A stretch of DNA of 8,065 bases, from contig JAGNOY010000076.1 in the NCBI GenBank assembly GCA_017989935.1, positions 1-8,065 on the forward strand, in the 5' to 3' direction. The DNA is from Chitinophagaceae bacterium. Lineage in GTDB: Bacteria > Bacteroidota > Bacteroidia > Chitinophagales > Chitinophagaceae. Below, piece after piece: positions 6,797-8,065 of the stretch; within the stretch, counting starts at the first letter, position 1, and each line of letters begins with the position of its first letter. The translations under genes were made by a program, and so were the position numbers. The notes under the pieces were generated by a model. It searched no databases, was not told the origin of the DNA, and worked only from the letters and a program-made list of their open reading frames with translations.

Positions 6797-7303
6797 TTGA
6801 ATAAGAAACAGCTTTTGTGTGTTTTAATTGTGAGCTGTTTGGTAGCCACTTTACTTGCCTTTAAGAAGAAATCGGCAGTTAAGCAAGTGGAGGTTGTACA
6901 GATTGATTGGTATCGAAAACTAAGTACCTCAACGCAAGATACCTTGTATGTGATTAATTTTTGGGCAACTTGGTGTGTGCCTTGTGTAGCGGAATTGCCC
7001 AATTTTGAAAAATTAAATCGACTCAATAAGCATCGGAAACTTAAAGTGATACTAGTTAGTTTAGATGGGCTCAAATCGAAAGACAAGGTGTTGATTCCTT
7101 TTGTAAATCAACGAAATATTAAATCTGAAGTTGTGTTGCTTAATGAACCAAATTTTAATGCTTGGATAGATTTAATAGACTCTAGTTGGAGTGGTGCATT
7201 GCCTGCTACTTTATTCTTGAATCCGGCCAAAAAAATTCATGGCTTTGTCGAAAAAGAACTTAAATTTACTGAGCTAGATTCTTTAGTTAATTTTTATAAA
7301 TAA
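6797..7303 (+). CDS. Membrane-targeted TlpA/ResA-like thioredoxin, TTG start
   Basis: Small thioredoxin-fold protein that probably faces the periplasm and reduces or exchanges disulfides, as TlpA/ResA relatives do in cytochrome c maturation or envelope thiol repair; the actual partner is unknown. The N-terminus MNKKQ plus a hydrophobic stretch (6-22) is a signal peptide or membrane anchor. I-V-S-C14 weakly resembles a lipobox, but the hydrophobic run continues past the cysteine, so an anchor is more likely. The fold shows NFWATWC60-VPC63-AELP (active site CVPC) and the cis-proline P136 in GALPAT. The fbp stop codon is in this same frame, so translation must begin after 6790; the TTG at 6797 is the only start that keeps the complete export signal. 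The gap to fbp is 6 nt and the gap to the next gene is 6 nt, so it is co-transcribed with both. Confidence 0.87.
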   Translation: MNKKQLLCVLIVSCLVATLLAFKKKSAVKQVEVVQIDWYRKLSTSTQDTLYVINFWATWCVPCVAELPNFEKLNRLNKHRKLKVILVSLDGLKSKDKVLIPFVNQRNIKSEVVLLNEPNFNAWIDLIDSSWSGALPATLFLNPAKKIHGFVEKELKFTELDSLVNFYK

Positions 7304-7309
7304 TATTCT

Positions 7310-7918
7310 ATGAAAAATATTTCTGTTGTTTTTATTCTCCTGTTTACATGCATAACTTTTATAAGCTTAGCTCAAGGTTACAAAGTGGGCGATCAGGTGA
7401 AGGATTTTAGTTTGTTAAATATTGATGGCAAAAAGGCTTCTCTAGTTCGTGATGATGAAAAATTAAAAGGCTATATTTTAATATTTACATGCAATCATTG
7501 TCCATATTCAGTAGCCTATCAAGATAGAATCATTGATTTACACACACGATATGCGAATCTTGGATTTCCTGTATTGGCAATAAACTCAAATGATGCTGAG
7601 CAGTATCCTGAAGACTCATACGATCTCATGGTAGTTAGAGCTCAGGAAAAAGAGTTTAAGTTTCCTTATTTGTATGATGAAACGCAGGAAGTTGCCAAAC
7701 AATTTGGTGCTACCAAAACACCGCATGTATATGTGTTAAATCGTGAAGGCAATGCTTTTGTAGTGAAATATATTGGGGCCATTGATGATAATTATGAAAG
7801 CCCTGAAAAAGTAACTGCCAATTACGTAGCTGAGGCTGTGGATCTTCTAATAGAAAATAAGGAAGTTAAAATTCCTTTCACCAAGGCGATAGGCTGTTCT
7901 ATTAAGTGGAAGAAATAG
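7310..7918 (+). CDS. Secreted thioredoxin-family (AhpC/TSA-redoxin type) protein
   Basis: Exported redoxin-like protein of 202 residues. A cleavable signal peptide (about 1-21, ending SLA before QGYKVGD) is followed by the redoxin core: VGDQVKDFSLLNIDGKKASL, then FTC61-NHC64-PYS, a CxxC active site in the position used by peroxiredoxins and TlpA proteins, then FPVLAINSND, FPYLYDETQEVAKQFGATKTP138-HVYVLN with the cis-proline, and the conserved tail IGCSIKW with C196. The TCNHCPY plus GCSIKW pattern marks a widespread uncharacterised family, usually annotated only as a thioredoxin family or redoxin domain protein. Whether it acts as a peroxidase, a reductase or an oxidase is not known. It starts 6 nt after the TlpA-like gene and is last in the fbp operon. 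No convincing terminator hairpin is visible downstream before the window ends. Confidence 0.88.
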   Translation: MKNISVVFILLFTCITFISLAQGYKVGDQVKDFSLLNIDGKKASLVRDDEKLKGYILIFTCNHCPYSVAYQDRIIDLHTRYANLGFPVLAINSNDAEQYPEDSYDLMVVRAQEKEFKFPYLYDETQEVAKQFGATKTPHVYVLNREGNAFVVKYIGAIDDNYESPEKVTANYVAEAVDLLIENKEVKIPFTKAIGCSIKWKK

Positions 7919-7944
7919 TGTTTAAATAACTTGCTTAGAACAAA

Positions 7945-8065
7945 TTATTTCATTTTTTTTAAGACATGTTTGATGCAGGAATTTGTATTGCGGTAAGGAT
8001 TGTAGCAGAAAGCCCGCATTCCGAGAGGCTTTGCGATATTGAATATGACTAGAAAGTTGATAGCC
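7945..8065 (-). CDS. Possible 3' end of a minus-strand gene of unknown function
   Basis: A reading frame enters from the right edge and ends at a TAA at 7947-7945, leaving 26 nt to the convergent redoxin stop. It encodes 39 residues, starting hydrophobic (AINFLVIFNIAKPLG) and then with two cysteines (FCYNPYRN, NSCIKHVLKKMK). A second minus frame is also open from the edge to a stop at 7924-7922, and its third codon positions are more AT-rich, like the other genes here. I therefore cannot say which frame, if either, is real. No family is recognised. Confidence 0.25.
   Translation of the reverse strand, partial: AINFLVIFNIAKPLGMRAFCYNPYRNTNSCIKHVLKKMK

Noticed and set aside
6836..6838. C14 of the TlpA-like protein as a lipoprotein lipobox
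   Set aside because: I-V-S-C fits loosely, but the preceding hydrophobic run is very short and hydrophobicity continues to residue 22, which fits a membrane anchor better.
6787..7086. 99-codon minus-strand open frame
   Set aside because: Antisense to the thioredoxin gene whose CVPC site and export signal are clear; no domain recognised in the antisense product.
7966..8052. Small plus-strand gene of 28 codons starting at ATG 7966
   Set aside because: No promoter or ribosome-binding support, no recognised family, and it overlaps open minus-strand frames; length is within chance.
1..8065. Mobile element, CRISPR array, defence or toxin system
   Set aside because: No transposase or integrase gene, terminal repeats or regularly spaced repeat array is visible, and the recognised genes are housekeeping or signalling families with similar base composition.

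Overview
The window is an AT-rich stretch of a Bacteroidota genome. This is an inference from gene content and regulatory style. The evidence is a LytS-type kinase carrying a two-component-regulator propeller and Y_Y_Y domain paired with a LytTR regulator, a Bacteroidota-like variant of the Lgt signature motif (GRLGCQVSGDGDWG), matches to the phylum's TAnnTTTG promoter element just upstream of start codons, and no clear Shine-Dalgarno sequences. I see no mobile element, CRISPR array, rRNA or tRNA.

Layout. (1) 1-1034, plus: the 3' part of a prolipoprotein diacylglyceryl transferase gene (lgt), open to the left edge. A perfect 11-bp hairpin followed by six T's ends it, and the hairpin lies inside the last codons and the stop. 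(2) 4997-1054, minus: a two-gene signalling operon, first a 1053-residue membrane sensor histidine kinase, then after 5 nt a 258-residue LytTR response regulator. (3) 4998-5108: a divergent intergenic region with candidate promoters in both directions and a pair of direct repeats (TGGTTGAA, 21 bp apart). Their geometry is that of a LytTR-family operator, and this is the most interesting feature I found. (4) 5109-5711, plus: a MiaE-type diiron tRNA hydroxylase. (5) 5777-7918, plus: a tight three-gene operon of class I fructose-1,6-bisphosphatase, a membrane-targeted TlpA/ResA-like thioredoxin and a secreted redoxin-like protein, with 6-nt gaps between genes. (6) 7919-8065: the convergent end region, where a minus-strand reading frame may enter from the right.

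How they fit together. The kinase probably reads a periplasmic or extracellular cue through its propeller and phosphorylates the LytTR regulator, whose targets may include its own promoter and possibly the divergent miaE. The fbp operon links a gluconeogenic enzyme to two cell-envelope thiol-redox proteins. That linkage looks transcriptional rather than biochemical, because the redox proteins carry export signals. Most of the window is ordinary housekeeping and signalling content, and I found no convincing new multi-gene system. The regulatory DNA between the kinase and miaE is the best lead.
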